Part shown: in pieces, positions 9,076 to 18,444 of the stretch
How positions within the stretch are numbered: position 1 is the stretch's first letter
Layout: each line of letters opens with the position of its first letter
Assembly (NCBI GenBank): GCA_023664455.1
Contig: JAMPFM010000010.1
Span: 1-61,489, forward strand
Source: Blautia sp.
GTDB lineage: Bacteria; Bacillota; Clostridia; Lachnospirales; Lachnospiraceae
Direction of reading: 5' to 3'
DNA: 61,489 nt
Translations under genes and position numbers: made by a program
The notes under the pieces: generated by a model
Database searches by the model: none
The model's input: the letters and a program-made list of their open reading frames with translations, nothing else
What the model was told of the DNA's origin: nothing

Positions 9076-9407
9076 TTGTAGTATCTGATACAACACCGTT
9101 GATATCGCTTCTCAAAATAGAACGTCTGGATCTGCTTGAAAAGTTGTTTGGGCAGGTTCTGATACCCAAGGCTGTGTTTGATGAATTGAATGCAGATGTT
9201 TTGCTGATGGATGAAGCAAAAGGGAGAACGGTATCTTTTCAGATGGGATTTAAAGTTATGGGGACAATAGGCATACTTATGGCTGCTTATGAAGAAAAAG
9301 AGTTGACAGCGGATGAAATAAGGGCGTGTGTTGACGGACTACAAAATGCAGGGAGGCATATTAGCCGGAAACATTATCAAATGCTGTTGGATAGAATACG
9401 AAACTGA
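9072..9407 (+). CDS. DUF3368 PIN-like toxin with internal in-frame deletion
   Basis: 111 residues, against roughly 155 for complete DUF3368 proteins (from memory of the family). The N-terminus VSDTTPLISLLKI carries the first PIN-type acidic residue, and the C-terminal part (DVLLMDEAKGR, MGTIGILMAAYEEKE, GRHISRKHYQMLLD) is also familiar. The junction VFDELNADVLLMDEAKG joins the early DEL segment directly to the late segment, so the middle block is missing. That block normally contains the GESEAI-type acidic active-site residues. The reading frame is kept. The product is probably not an active RNase. The antitoxin partner overlaps by 4 nt upstream. Confidence 0.7.
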   Translation: MIVVSDTTPLISLLKIERLDLLEKLFGQVLIPKAVFDELNADVLLMDEAKGRTVSFQMGFKVMGTIGILMAAYEEKELTADEIRACVDGLQNAGRHISRKHYQMLLDRIRN

Positions 9408-9438
9408 TTTGTTGAGTATCCTGCAGCCAAGTTCATGA

Positions 9439-9469
9439 CTGCATCATGACCCAAATGGTTATGATGCAG
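9439..9469. other. Strong hairpin after the toxin gene
   Basis: A 13-bp stem (CTGCATCATGACC with its near-perfect complement, one G-T pair) around a 5-nt loop lies 31 nt after the toxin stop. No T-run follows, so it may act as an mRNA end stabiliser, an operator or an imperfect terminator. Confidence 0.45.
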
Positions 9470-9575
9470 CATGATGAAAGTAAATTAAAGAAGCAGATAT
9501 GATTTCGCAAGAAAAAGCAATATCAAACAGCACTTGCATCAAACAAGAAAAAGAGTTCGGATAAAGGAGAATATT

Positions 9576-10562
9576 ATGCCAATCAGAGTACACAATTTCG
9601 GGGGCGCGCTTGGCTGGAACGCCAGAAAATATCTGCCTAGACTGTCAACCGAGAGCTATTTGAAATTACAGTTTCTGACGAGGAGAAAACAGCAGAAACA
9701 GTATATCGATTATTTTTACAGCCAGAAAGAAGCGCCCCATCCTCTTATCGTCAATTTAGAGACGGTAAACCGTTGCAATAGTACCTGCGAGTTTTGTACC
9801 GCCAATATCCATGCGGAAAAACGGCCTTATATGAAAATGCCGGATGAGATTTATTATTCCATCATCGACCAGTTACGGGATTGGGGATATAAAGGGCACC
9901 TCACGCTGTATGGCAATAACGAACCGTGGCTGGATAAACGGATTGTGGAATTTCATAAGTATGCCAGGGAGCAGCTGCCGGACGCTTTTATCTTCATGTC
10001 TACGAACGGATTGCTGCTGGATATCCCCAAAGTCAAGGCAATCGTGCCATATATCGACCAGCTGATTATCAATAACTACTGTTTGGATATGAAACTGCAT
10101 GAGAATATCCAGAAAATTTATAAATACGTCATGAAACACCCGGAAGAGTTCAAAGATGTGGATATCCTGATACAGATACGGTATCTGAAAGAAGTATTGA
10201 CCAACCGGGCGGGAAGCGCGCCGAATAAGCAGTCGAAAGGGAAAATCATCAAAGAAACCTGTCTGATGCCTTATACGGATATGTGGATTATGCCGAATGG
10301 GAAGCTTGGTATCTGCTGCTGCGACAATTTTGAAGTGACCGACCTTGCCAATCTGCACGAAGTCCCCTTGAAAGAAGGCTGGAACAGTCAGAAATATCAG
10401 GAGCTGCGGGATGCGGTAAAAGATGGCAGACAGAATTATCCGTTCTGTAAAAACTGCGACTTCATAGACGCCGGACTGCGGATGGACGCAGTAGACGATG
10501 TGCTCAAGCACCACGAGAAGATGCATGGAGCAAGACAGTCCGTATTCAAGAAGAAAAAATAG
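9576..10562 (+). CDS. Radical SAM/SPASM protein
   Basis: 328 residues. The radical SAM cluster motif CNSTCEFC (CX3CX2C) lies at about residues 65-72, and a C-terminal cysteine-rich SPASM-like region includes CLMPYTDMWIMPNGKLGICC and PFCKNCDF. This points to an S-adenosylmethionine radical enzyme with an auxiliary iron-sulfur cluster. SPASM proteins modify peptides, sugars or enzymes; the target here is unknown. AAAGGAG lies 9 nt before ATG 9576. The frame extends 14 codons upstream but without a ribosome binding site. The surrounding genes concern wall glycans, so a glycan-linked role is plausible but inferred. Confidence 0.8.
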   Translation: MPIRVHNFGGALGWNARKYLPRLSTESYLKLQFLTRRKQQKQYIDYFYSQKEAPHPLIVNLETVNRCNSTCEFCTANIHAEKRPYMKMPDEIYYSIIDQLRDWGYKGHLTLYGNNEPWLDKRIVEFHKYAREQLPDAFIFMSTNGLLLDIPKVKAIVPYIDQLIINNYCLDMKLHENIQKIYKYVMKHPEEFKDVDILIQIRYLKEVLTNRAGSAPNKQSKGKIIKETCLMPYTDMWIMPNGKLGICCCDNFEVTDLANLHEVPLKEGWNSQKYQELRDAVKDGRQNYPFCKNCDFIDAGLRMDAVDDVLKHHEKMHGARQSVFKKKK

Positions 10563-10592
10563 ACGGTTGCGGAAGGGACAGAGGTTATCACC

Positions 10593-11636
10593 GTGAGGAA
10601 AAATACAATCAGAAAAAAATGCTGTAAATGTTGCGGCGCCTTGCTGGGGATTCTTTTATGTTTTGCGGTATCGGCGTGCGGCGTACAGCAAGAAACGGCG
10701 GAAAGCGATACGGAGCAGACGAAGACAGAGGATGGAGCGCAGGCGCAAGAGTTATCTGCACCGGGAAGCGCTGACGGCGGTTCAGAAAGCAGCGGGGAAG
10801 GAAATGCCGATGGCGCTTCGGATGGCAGTCAGAAAGAGAATACTGACGGAGTTTCAGATACCGATGGGAAAAATGCATCGCAGACGAATCAGACGCAGCG
10901 GGAGGAAATAACAGACAAAATGGCAGGGAAGACCCTCTCAATCTTAGGAGACAGCCTTTCTACTTATGAAGGCTGGATTCCGGGCGGATATGTGGATTAT
11001 TTTCCGAGAAATGGGGAATTGACGGATGTTAGCCAGACCTGGTGGGATATCCTGTTGAAACATACGGGTCTGGAGCTATGTGTAAACGGTTCCAGCGCTG
11101 CAAGCACCTGTGTGGGGGATTCCCTGAGTACGGACGACCCTAAGTACGGATGCAGCGATTACCGCATCAGCGATTTGTGCGGCGGCGGGGTCTGGCCGGA
11201 TATCATCATCGTCTATATGGGAACCAATGATTTGCTCACGAGCGTGCCAATGGGGGAAAATGACGGAACGGATATTGTGGAAGAGGGTGTTATCGAGAAT
11301 TTCAGCGACGCCTATTGCCTGATGCTGGATAAGCTGCAGGCGCAGTATCCGGGTTCCCAGATTTTCTGCTGTACATTGCCCCAGATAGGAACCTGGGGAG
11401 ATAACCAGCCTTTTGTAGTTTTTGAGAATAGACTGGGCATGACGGCGGAAGATTATAACAGACAGATTAAAATCATTGCGGAGGCAAAAGACTGTACTGT
11501 CATCGACTTGGAGGAGTGCGGCATTACGATTGGGAATATGCATCAGTATATTACGGATGGTGTGCATTTTAAGCCGGAAGGGATGGAATTGATTGAGGAA
11601 GTGATAGAGGAGGCGTTGGAGGAAGGGGTTAGATAA
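10593..11636 (+). CDS. SGNH/GDSL hydrolase lipoprotein
   Basis: 347 residues beginning with a GTG codon (GAGG 8 nt upstream). The signal peptide ends in a lipobox, VSAC with Cys29, so the protein should be lipid-anchored outside the membrane. A Gly/Ser/Asp-rich linker to about residue 105 leads into the SGNH domain: LGDSLSTYEG with Ser121, YMGTND with Asn212 and DGVHFKPEG with Asp322 and His325. All catalytic positions are present, so it is probably an esterase acting on acylated wall carbohydrate. It is transcribed with, or just after, the radical SAM gene (30-nt gap) and ends at a strong bidirectional terminator. Confidence 0.87.
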   Translation: MRKNTIRKKCCKCCGALLGILLCFAVSACGVQQETAESDTEQTKTEDGAQAQELSAPGSADGGSESSGEGNADGASDGSQKENTDGVSDTDGKNASQTNQTQREEITDKMAGKTLSILGDSLSTYEGWIPGGYVDYFPRNGELTDVSQTWWDILLKHTGLELCVNGSSAASTCVGDSLSTDDPKYGCSDYRISDLCGGGVWPDIIIVYMGTNDLLTSVPMGENDGTDIVEEGVIENFSDAYCLMLDKLQAQYPGSQIFCCTLPQIGTWGDNQPFVVFENRLGMTAEDYNRQIKIIAEAKDCTVIDLEECGITIGNMHQYITDGVHFKPEGMELIEEVIEEALEEGVR

Positions 11637-11644
11637 GGGCATAT

Positions 11645-11676
11645 AAAAAGCGCAGGTTGCTTTAACTGCGCTTTTT
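11645..11676. terminator. Bidirectional rho-independent terminator
   Basis: Perfect 11-bp inverted repeat (AAAAAGCGCAG / CTGCGCTTTTT) around a 10-nt loop, with A and T runs on both outer arms. It sits between the convergent SGNH lipoprotein and flavoprotein genes and would stop transcription from both sides. Confidence 0.88.
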
Positions 11677-11704
11677 ATGCTTTTCTTATAAGAGTATCTG
11701 CTTT

Positions 11705-13261
11705 TTACTTATTATCCTCATGATACCCCTTTTCCGTGTTGACATTCCAGATATTATCTTTATTCTTGATACCGCCAAGGATATTTTTGACGGTTTCAAA
11801 AGAAGTCATCATGGAGTGGTCGATGTTGTTATAACGGTGTTGTCCGTTGCGTCCGACACAATAGAGATTGTCGATGGTTTTTAAGTAATCCACTAAGACG
11901 TCGATATCTTTGTATGTGTCAAAATAAGCGGGGTATGCTTTTTTTACCCGTTCTACATGGGAGTCTAACACGTCTTTTGGACTGTCGATTAAGCCCAATT
12001 TTACCATTTCCCTGACGGCGAAAGCGGTAAATTTTTTATCGGACATGTTCCAGTATTTATCCCCTTCATTGACGAAATATTCCAGACCAATCCAGACGGT
12101 GTGCGTCAAATCTTTAATCATGTAAGGAGACCAGTTATTATAAATCTGGAAACGTCCCAGCTGTACGGAGCGGTCCTGGACGTAAACCCAGCAGTCGGGC
12201 ACGATGTTGCCGATGGTCTTAAATTTTGTTTTATTTTTCAGATTCAGCTTCGGAAGCAGGACGCCTACGGTCATATAGTCGCGGTAAGGAAGTCCCGCGG
12301 CGATTTGTGCAGGACGCTTCGGCACGTCGTTCATACCGGCAACCAGGTCCTTGATGGGCATGGAAGAGATGAAAATATCGCCTTCCATTGTGATTTGTTC
12401 CCCGTCTTTTTCATAGGTCAGGGACGTAATTTGGTTGTCCGCATTTTTATGAAAGCCGGTAACTTTGCTGTTGGTGAGGATGGCGCCGCCGAGTTTCCTG
12501 ATTTCTTCTGCGGTCACTTCCCATAACTGCCCCGGTCCCAGCTTAGGGTAGCTAAATTCTTCAATCAGAGAGGTTTCTACTTCCCGGTTTTCTTTGCCGG
12601 GCAGCATTTTCCCGAATATGTCTTTGATAATCGTCAGAATGGAAAGCCCTTTTACGCGCTGTGTGCCCCAGTCGGGAGCAATTTCACGGGGGTGTCTGCC
12701 CCAGAGGTTTTCCGTGTAGTATTCAAAGAACATGGAGTATAGTTTCTTGCCGAAGCGGTTGATGTAGAAGTCCTCTAAGGAATTTTCCTTGCGCTTGTGC
12801 AAGAGTGATGCAAGATAGCTGAATCCGGCTTCCAGCGTAGCGATTAATCCCATGTTTTTAAAAGTTTCAAACTTAAAGGAAATCGGGTAGTCGAAAAACT
12901 TTTTGTTGAAATAGATACGGGATACCCGGTGTCTGCGGAGCATAACCCTGTCTACTTCTTCCGGGTCGGGACCGCCGGGCGTCAGCGTCATTTCGCGCCC
13001 TAAAACGATGTCGTCATAAGTGGGAGCGCCTTGTAATGGCAGCATATTGTTCCACCATTCGTTGACCTTGGGCACTTTGGAAAAAAAGCGGTGTCCGCCC
13101 ATATCCATGCGGTTGCCCTTATAGTTTACCGTTTTGGAAATGCCGCCCATAGCTTCGCTTTCTTCAAAAACAACAACTTCGTATTCTTTGCTTTGTTTCA
13201 GTAGTTCGTAGGCAGCGGTCAGACCGGCGGGACCTGCGCCGATAATCAATATTTTTTTCAT
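11705..13261 (-). CDS. UDP-galactopyranose-mutase-like FAD-dependent oxidoreductase
   Basis: 518 residues. The dinucleotide-binding motif GAGPAGL is at about residues 8-14, followed by GGISKT at about 40 and MGGHRFFSK at about 54-62. This is the pattern of the amine-oxidase/UDP-galactopyranose mutase-like flavoproteins found in polysaccharide clusters. The enzyme is cytosolic and probably acts on a nucleotide or lipid-linked sugar, but the reaction cannot be stated. It is longer than classical Glf (about 370-390 residues), so true UDP-galactofuranose synthesis is uncertain. GAGG lies 6 nt before the ATG. It lies downstream of the large surface protein on the same strand, separated by a strong hairpin. 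Confidence 0.78.
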   Translation of the reverse strand: MKKILIIGAGPAGLTAAYELLKQSKEYEVVVFEESEAMGGISKTVNYKGNRMDMGGHRFFSKVPKVNEWWNNMLPLQGAPTYDDIVLGREMTLTPGGPDPEEVDRVMLRRHRVSRIYFNKKFFDYPISFKFETFKNMGLIATLEAGFSYLASLLHKRKENSLEDFYINRFGKKLYSMFFEYYTENLWGRHPREIAPDWGTQRVKGLSILTIIKDIFGKMLPGKENREVETSLIEEFSYPKLGPGQLWEVTAEEIRKLGGAILTNSKVTGFHKNADNQITSLTYEKDGEQITMEGDIFISSMPIKDLVAGMNDVPKRPAQIAAGLPYRDYMTVGVLLPKLNLKNKTKFKTIGNIVPDCWVYVQDRSVQLGRFQIYNNWSPYMIKDLTHTVWIGLEYFVNEGDKYWNMSDKKFTAFAVREMVKLGLIDSPKDVLDSHVERVKKAYPAYFDTYKDIDVLVDYLKTIDNLYCVGRNGQHRYNNIDHSMMTSFETVKNILGGIKNKDNIWNVNTEKGYHEDNK

Positions 13262-13344
13262 AGAAACCTCGATTCTTGTGTGCGATATCTTTTGGTATAT
13301 TCATTATCTTATCATGTTTGGCGGCTGTTGTACAGCGCAGTTTT

Positions 13345-13379
13345 AATCCCCGTCTGCCTTTTGCGGACAAACGGGGATT
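13345..13379. terminator. Hairpin between surface-protein and flavoprotein genes
   Basis: AATCCCCGT / ACGGGGATT with an inner GTCTGC / GCGGAC stem separated by a short bulge. It lies 22 nt beyond the stop of the surface-protein gene. The U-tract is poor in the minus direction, so termination is likely but not certain. Confidence 0.5.
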
Positions 13380-13400
13380 ATGATATCTTTCCTTATTTCT

Positions 13401-16400
13401 TTATTCTTCCGGCTCTGCAAGCGGCGTTACCTGATAGGAAACAGGACTCTTGTAAATCGTGAATTTCTGTGTGACGCTGCTACCGTAACCGCCCAGACCG
13501 GTAATTGTGATGCTTCCCTTGTTCTTGCCGACGGTATTATTTGCGCCATAGGTTATCTGATAATCCCCCGTGGTTTTGTCCGTGGCTTTGTGCAGGAGCG
13601 TGAGTCCATATCCGGCGCTGTTTTCGCTTACAGGGGCGGTGAGGAGCCGGTGATTGGTTACTTTGTCTTTCTTTGCCTGCTTAACCTGTTTCTGGTCGCC
13701 GTAGTAAACCCGCACACTGACATTCGTTACCTGGCTGCCGGTATAGATGAGGTCTCTTGGATTATCATTATCAATGATAATATAGAGATTATTTGCCGTC
13801 AGCTTTTTATCGTAAAATTCCATCGGTACGTCCCTTGTGATTGGTTCATAATCGTCGCCGCTCAGGTTTTCGTAATTGGAAGATTTCTTAAACGTAACGG
13901 TGACAGTGGGCGCAGGAGCATCCTTGTCGGGATCCAGCCAGTCTTGGACAGCCTGTTTGGTATTATTGGAGTAGCTGACGCTGTATTCGCTGGAAGAGAG
14001 CGTTCCATCCCGATCAGTTTTTACGGTAACTTTAGGTTTGTAAGAACTTGTTTTCGGGTTGTATTCCGAGCGTGCTACCTCTATCTGTGCGTTATTGGTA
14101 TCAAGCGTGCCCTGGGTAATCTGGTACTTGATGATCATTTTTCCCGAATAGTTGCCTTTGCCGGTGATGGTCAGGGTTCCCATTTTGGCAGGATCCGGCT
14201 GCCAGTTATCTTCCCAATGCCATTCTGTTACTTTTCCATTATCGTCCCAGTCATCCTCTTCTTTTGTCCTAAAGTTTTTATAGGGTGTAATTTTTTTGTT
14301 ATTGGAGTATTTTACCGTATAATCCCTATTGAGTATCAGGGGATTTTCAGAATCCTCGTTCCCATACAGCCGGAAGTCAAGGGTTACGCCCGCTTTTGCA
14401 TAAGGCTGGGTTGTTTCCATCTGCCTGGTGGTTTCCACGACTTCTACAATTTTCATGATGGTTTCCCCATATTCATCTTTCTTGCCGGTGGAAACTTCTT
14501 TTTCATCTATCTTCGGGGTCAGCGTTTCTCCGCCGCCTTCAAAAGTCACATATCTTGCCATATCGATGCCCACGATTTTAAAGGTTTTCTTAAAGCTGCC
14601 CTGATAACCGGAGTTAGGCTTCGCGGTGAAAATGGCGGTAGCGGTTCCGCATTTTACGTTGTTTGTGTAAGTGACGGTATACTCATCCGGATCAAAGACA
14701 TGGTCGATTTCCTCATGAAACTCGCAGTCTTTGGTGTGATGTCTACGATTGTGCCAGTTGCCATTATTATCCTCATAAGCATCCTCTTCCACATCGCCCT
14801 TTTCATAACCACAGTCATAAACTTTAGTGCGTTTTTTCGTTTCCAGCGTTACGGACTGGGTCTTTTCGGTTCCGTCATAGGTCATTTTGGAAACCCAGCC
14901 GTTTCCGTCCTCATCGGTAGCAATGATTACGGTACTGGCGTTGAACGCTTTGCCGGTAATCTTGAAGGTAACGCTTTTCGTGCCGGAGTATTCACCTATG
15001 CCTGTCAGAATCATGGTAGCGGTACCCGTGCCGGTATTATTCAGATAAGAGACTGTAAAGTCTTCTCCGTATTTCAGCCATTTGTTCCCCTGTTTTACGG
15101 TATAGGCGTTGTTTTTGTCGAGTTTTCCTTTGATGAGGTTGTCATTTTCGTCGTAGTCGTCGAAGTAGGAAGCGGTTCTCCAGTCGTCCTCGATATATTG
15201 ATAATAGTAGGTCTTCTTGACCATGACAGGGTTGTCATTTTTATCATAGATAATCTCACCGTCGCTGTTTGTTTTTTCTTCAGAAACGGTTTCCTGCCAT
15301 GCAGGTGTCAGTGTGACAGCGCCGGCTTCTTTGTCAAAGACTTTGGATTTACACTTGCTGCCCAGGGATATTTTGACATTTTTCATCAGGGAGTTTTTCG
15401 CGTCAACCCGGATGGTCTTTATAATCGTGCCTGTATAGTTGCCGATGCCGTTAATGGTCAGCGTGAGATCGCCGCCGCTGCCCTCTGTATCAAAGATAGG
15501 GTCGCTTTTTAATATGATGGAACCATTGGTATCTGTTGCACCTTCGATGCTTGCCGTATAATCGACGCCTTCTTTTAAAGCAGTCTTATATTTGAGGGAA
15601 GTTATGGTTTTCTGGTCGCTTTTGTAGCTGCCGGTGGCAATCTGGTCATTGTATTTCAAGGTAATGCCGGCGGCTTCCTGATAGCTTTCCGTACCGCCTT
15701 CACTGGTGACAAGCTTCCCGATGACAACCTGGCTGATGACGAAATTCACATAAAGTTTTCCCTCATAATTGCCTTTGCCTTCGATGAGGACATAGGGCAG
15801 TAATGGGTTGAAACCGCCGGGGACTTTTTCGCCGGTGACGCTGCTGCCGCCTTCTATCGTATCTTCTTCCTGCCAGCTGCCGCCTTCCTGCTGTTCTTTT
15901 GCCATAACGGCGGCGTTACTGTCCTTGTTGTTTTTATAAGTGATTTTATAATCCTTGTTTGCTTTTAATAACGTCTGTGATTCTTCAGTGCCGATATAGA
16001 CGGACACTGCCGGTTTGAGCGCTTTTCCAGTGTAGGTCAGAGATTCTACCGGGTCGATACGAAGCGTGGGGATTTCTTTCCATTTGGCGTATAACGTCAT
16101 ATTTTCCGTTACCGTATCTTTTTCAAACTCCCATTTTTCCGTATCATCTTCATTGGCGTACCAGTCTAAGAAAAAGTAGCCGTCGTCTGTCGGGTCTTGT
16201 GGTCTTTCCAGTAAACTGCCCGCCTCGACATAGTCGTAGAAATTCATGCCATGCTCTCTTAAATCAAAAGTAACGACGAACACACCGTCTAAGTCTATCC
16301 ACTTTGCATACAGCGTGATGTTACTTTGGACGGTATCCGTATAAAAATCCCATAGCTGCGTACATTCGGCGTCTTTGTACCAGCCGTCTAAATGGAAGCC

Positions 16401-18120
16401 ATCCACCGTGGGATTGGGCGCTTCGCTTTGGGCAAGAAGGCTGCCTTCCTTGACATTTGCCACGACTACGTCAGCGCCTTTTCCGGACAGGTTGAAGGTG
16501 ACGGTGTAAAGCGCTAGCCACTTAGCGTATAAGGTGGTTGGTCCTAAAACCGTATCCTGTTCAAAATCCCATATCTGCGTGAATGCTTCGTCCTTGTACC
16601 AGCCTTCAAAGCTGAATCCGGCTTCTACAGGCTCTAAATTGAGGTCAGCGCTTTTCTCAATATAGCCGCCTTCCCTGATTTGTTTTGTTCTGGGGAAACC
16701 GCTGCCATGCGCTGACTGAAAGGTCACGTCATAGAAGCGTTCTTCCCATTTCGCGTATAAAGTGACATTTGCAGTGACCGTATCTGTATCAAAATTCCAG
16801 GGTGTGGTAAATGCAGCGTCTTTGTACCAATTCACGAAAGAGTAGCCGAAGACAGCAGGGGGGTCCGGCTGTTCGATTTTACCGTCAGTCTGGATATATT
16901 GGAAGAAGTTTAAGCCGAGTCCCGATAAATCAAAGGTAACGACATGCATTCCCGCTAGGACTTCCACCCACTTCGCATACAGTGTCATATCTTCTGTTAC
17001 ATAGTCTTCCTTGAAATCCCATATCTGTGTGCACTCGCGGTCTTTGTACCAGCCTTCAAAATTCCATCCATCCTCGGTGGGTTTTAAATCGTCGGTTTGT
17101 TCGAGCAGATAGCCGGAGTGGATATTTTTCTTTTCGATTTTTTCAATTTTGTTGCCGTTGGCATCTTCTTTGACGCCATGTCCGAGTAAATCAAAGGTTA
17201 CGGTACAATTCAGGGACCATGCCGCATACAGGGTCAGATTTTCTGTTACCGTATCGTTTTCAAAATCCCACGGTTTGGTCCACCATTCATCTTTGAACCA
17301 GCCTTCAAAGAAAAATTCCTTATGGACTGGTATCGGCATTTCGCTTTCGATAAGCTTGCTGCCTTCCCGGATATCATTTTTAAAGAGTGGTTTGTTATCG
17401 GTGACTTCTGCGTCTATAAGTCCGCTTAAATTGAAAGTAACGGTATAAACTGCTGTCCATTTCGCATACAGCGTTATATCCGATGTCACTGTATCGTTTT
17501 CATAATCCCACGGATCGGTGCATAATTGGTCTTTGTACCAGCCGTCCAGGACAAATCCGTCATCAATAAGTTTCGGCGTTTCGCTTTCCGCAAGTTTGCT
17601 GCCCGCCGCAACATTTTTGTTCAGCATGATAGACTCAATAGGCTCACCATTGTCGCCGTGAGCATTTAGATGTCCGTTAACATCAAAAGTGACGACAAAC
17701 GTTGTCGGAGTGTCGTCCGCCGGGGTGTCCGTATCCGGGGTAAGCTCTGTTGGAATATCCGTAGCCGTATCTGCCGGGTTATCCGTGTCAGTAGCCGCAT
17801 CCGCCGGGGTATTTGTGTCTGGGAGTGTATCTGCCGGAGTATCTGTATCCGGGATCGTATCCGCAGACGGATTTTCTGCGGGGATTCCTGTGTCCGGGGA
17901 ACCGTCCCTGCCGTTCTCTTCGGGGGAACCGGTTTTTGCCGGAAGCTCCATATCCGGCGTGTCAGACTCCGTGGCAATTACAGATTGGGGGGGTAATTTC
18001 TGACCCCGCAGTTTCTGCGGCATTCACAGTCAGGACAGACTGTGGCACGGAGGTGACCATTACTGCTGCGGCAAGAAATGTGGATAACATTCTGCCGGCG
18101 CTCTTTTTCATAAAGCTCAT
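13401..18120 (-). CDS. Large secreted B-repeat surface protein, frameshifted after the signal peptide
   Basis: The 4.6-kb body frame (13401-18023) encodes about 1530 residues but has no signal peptide or ribosome binding site of its own. A start at 18120 (MSFMKKSAG, with GGAGG 9 nt upstream) gives a clear signal peptide ending near VNAAETAGSEITP in another frame. The two frames meet at a run of seven C (17987-17993 on the plus strand). Removing one C joins SEITP directly to QSVIATESD. After an Asp/Thr/Pro-rich linker come seven tandem Flg_new/InlB B-repeats, each ending near TLYAKW. These are followed by many repeats of the type YTGK...N.DY...Y.NN...GKGNYSG. No LPXTG or other anchor is visible at the C-terminus. 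The protein is probably an adhesin-like protein whose production is switched by the C-run, unless this is a sequencing error. Confidence 0.82.
16081..17704 (-). repeat. Seven tandem InlB B-repeat (Flg_new) units within the surface protein
   Basis: Units of roughly 70-85 residues, each with a start like VTFDLSG, a central GWYKD and an end like DTVTENMTLYAKW. I counted seven by their TLYAKW/TLYAAW ends. The units vary in length and sequence, so they are old duplications rather than recent copies. Confidence 0.85.
17987..17993. repeat. Homopolymer G7/C7 tract at the frameshift of the surface-protein gene
   Basis: Seven consecutive G on the plus strand (C on the coding strand), 127-133 nt into the gene counted from its start at 18120. 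With seven C, translation leaves the signal peptide in the frame PPICNCHGV and stops. With six C it continues into the 1500-residue body. This is the expected form of a slipped-strand phase switch. Confidence 0.75.
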
Positions 18121-18255
18121 AAGTAATATCCTCCTTGTCATGTTGGAAATGTTAATAGTGTAAAAAATAAGATCTGATATGACGTAAATAGAAACAAATA
18201 ACATGTGTTATAGAACCGTGGAATCAGTTTTTACTTAATTCATATCGTTACTATC

Positions 18256-18284
18256 ATAGTATAAAAATTGTGGGATTATGTCAA
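18256..18284 (-). promoter_or_regulatory. Sigma-A promoter for the surface-protein gene
   Basis: On the minus strand TTGACA (18279-18284), a 17-nt spacer and TACTAT (18256-18261). It gives a leader of about 130 nt before the ATG at 18120. The -35 is a consensus match. Confidence 0.75.
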
Positions 18285-18370
18285 TTATAATTTTGCGTGA
18301 TATCCAGCTGGATTGGAGTGGACATCTTGCGGGATTTGCGGTAAACTAGAGCCATGTGAATTTAGAAACG

Positions 18371-18426
18371 AACCATAAACCATGAATTACAAACTATGAA
18401 CTATAAACCACAAACTACAAACTACA
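18371..18426 (+). repeat. Eight tandem heptanucleotide repeats upstream of a membrane-protein gene
   Basis: Eight consecutive 7-nt units of the pattern AAC(C/T)A(T/C)(A/G), from AACCATA to AACTACA AACTACA; one unit is AATTACA. The array ends 18 nt before the TTG start at 18445 and just before its AAAGG site. Some units contain ATG. A unit of seven changes reading frame by one per copy. Confidence 0.75.
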
Positions 18427-18444
18427 AGAAAGGCAGTATTCAAA

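Noticed and set aside
13401-13450. Expected LPXTG-type sorting signal at the end of the surface protein
   Set aside because: The C-terminus ends in a repeat and SYQVTPLAEPEE, with no LPXTG, hydrophobic stretch or basic tail.
13380-15512. 710-codon open frame on the plus strand opposite the surface-protein gene
   Set aside because: It is a shadow of the repetitive minus-strand coding sequence: no ribosome binding site, no recognisable domain, and composition that mirrors the antisense codons.
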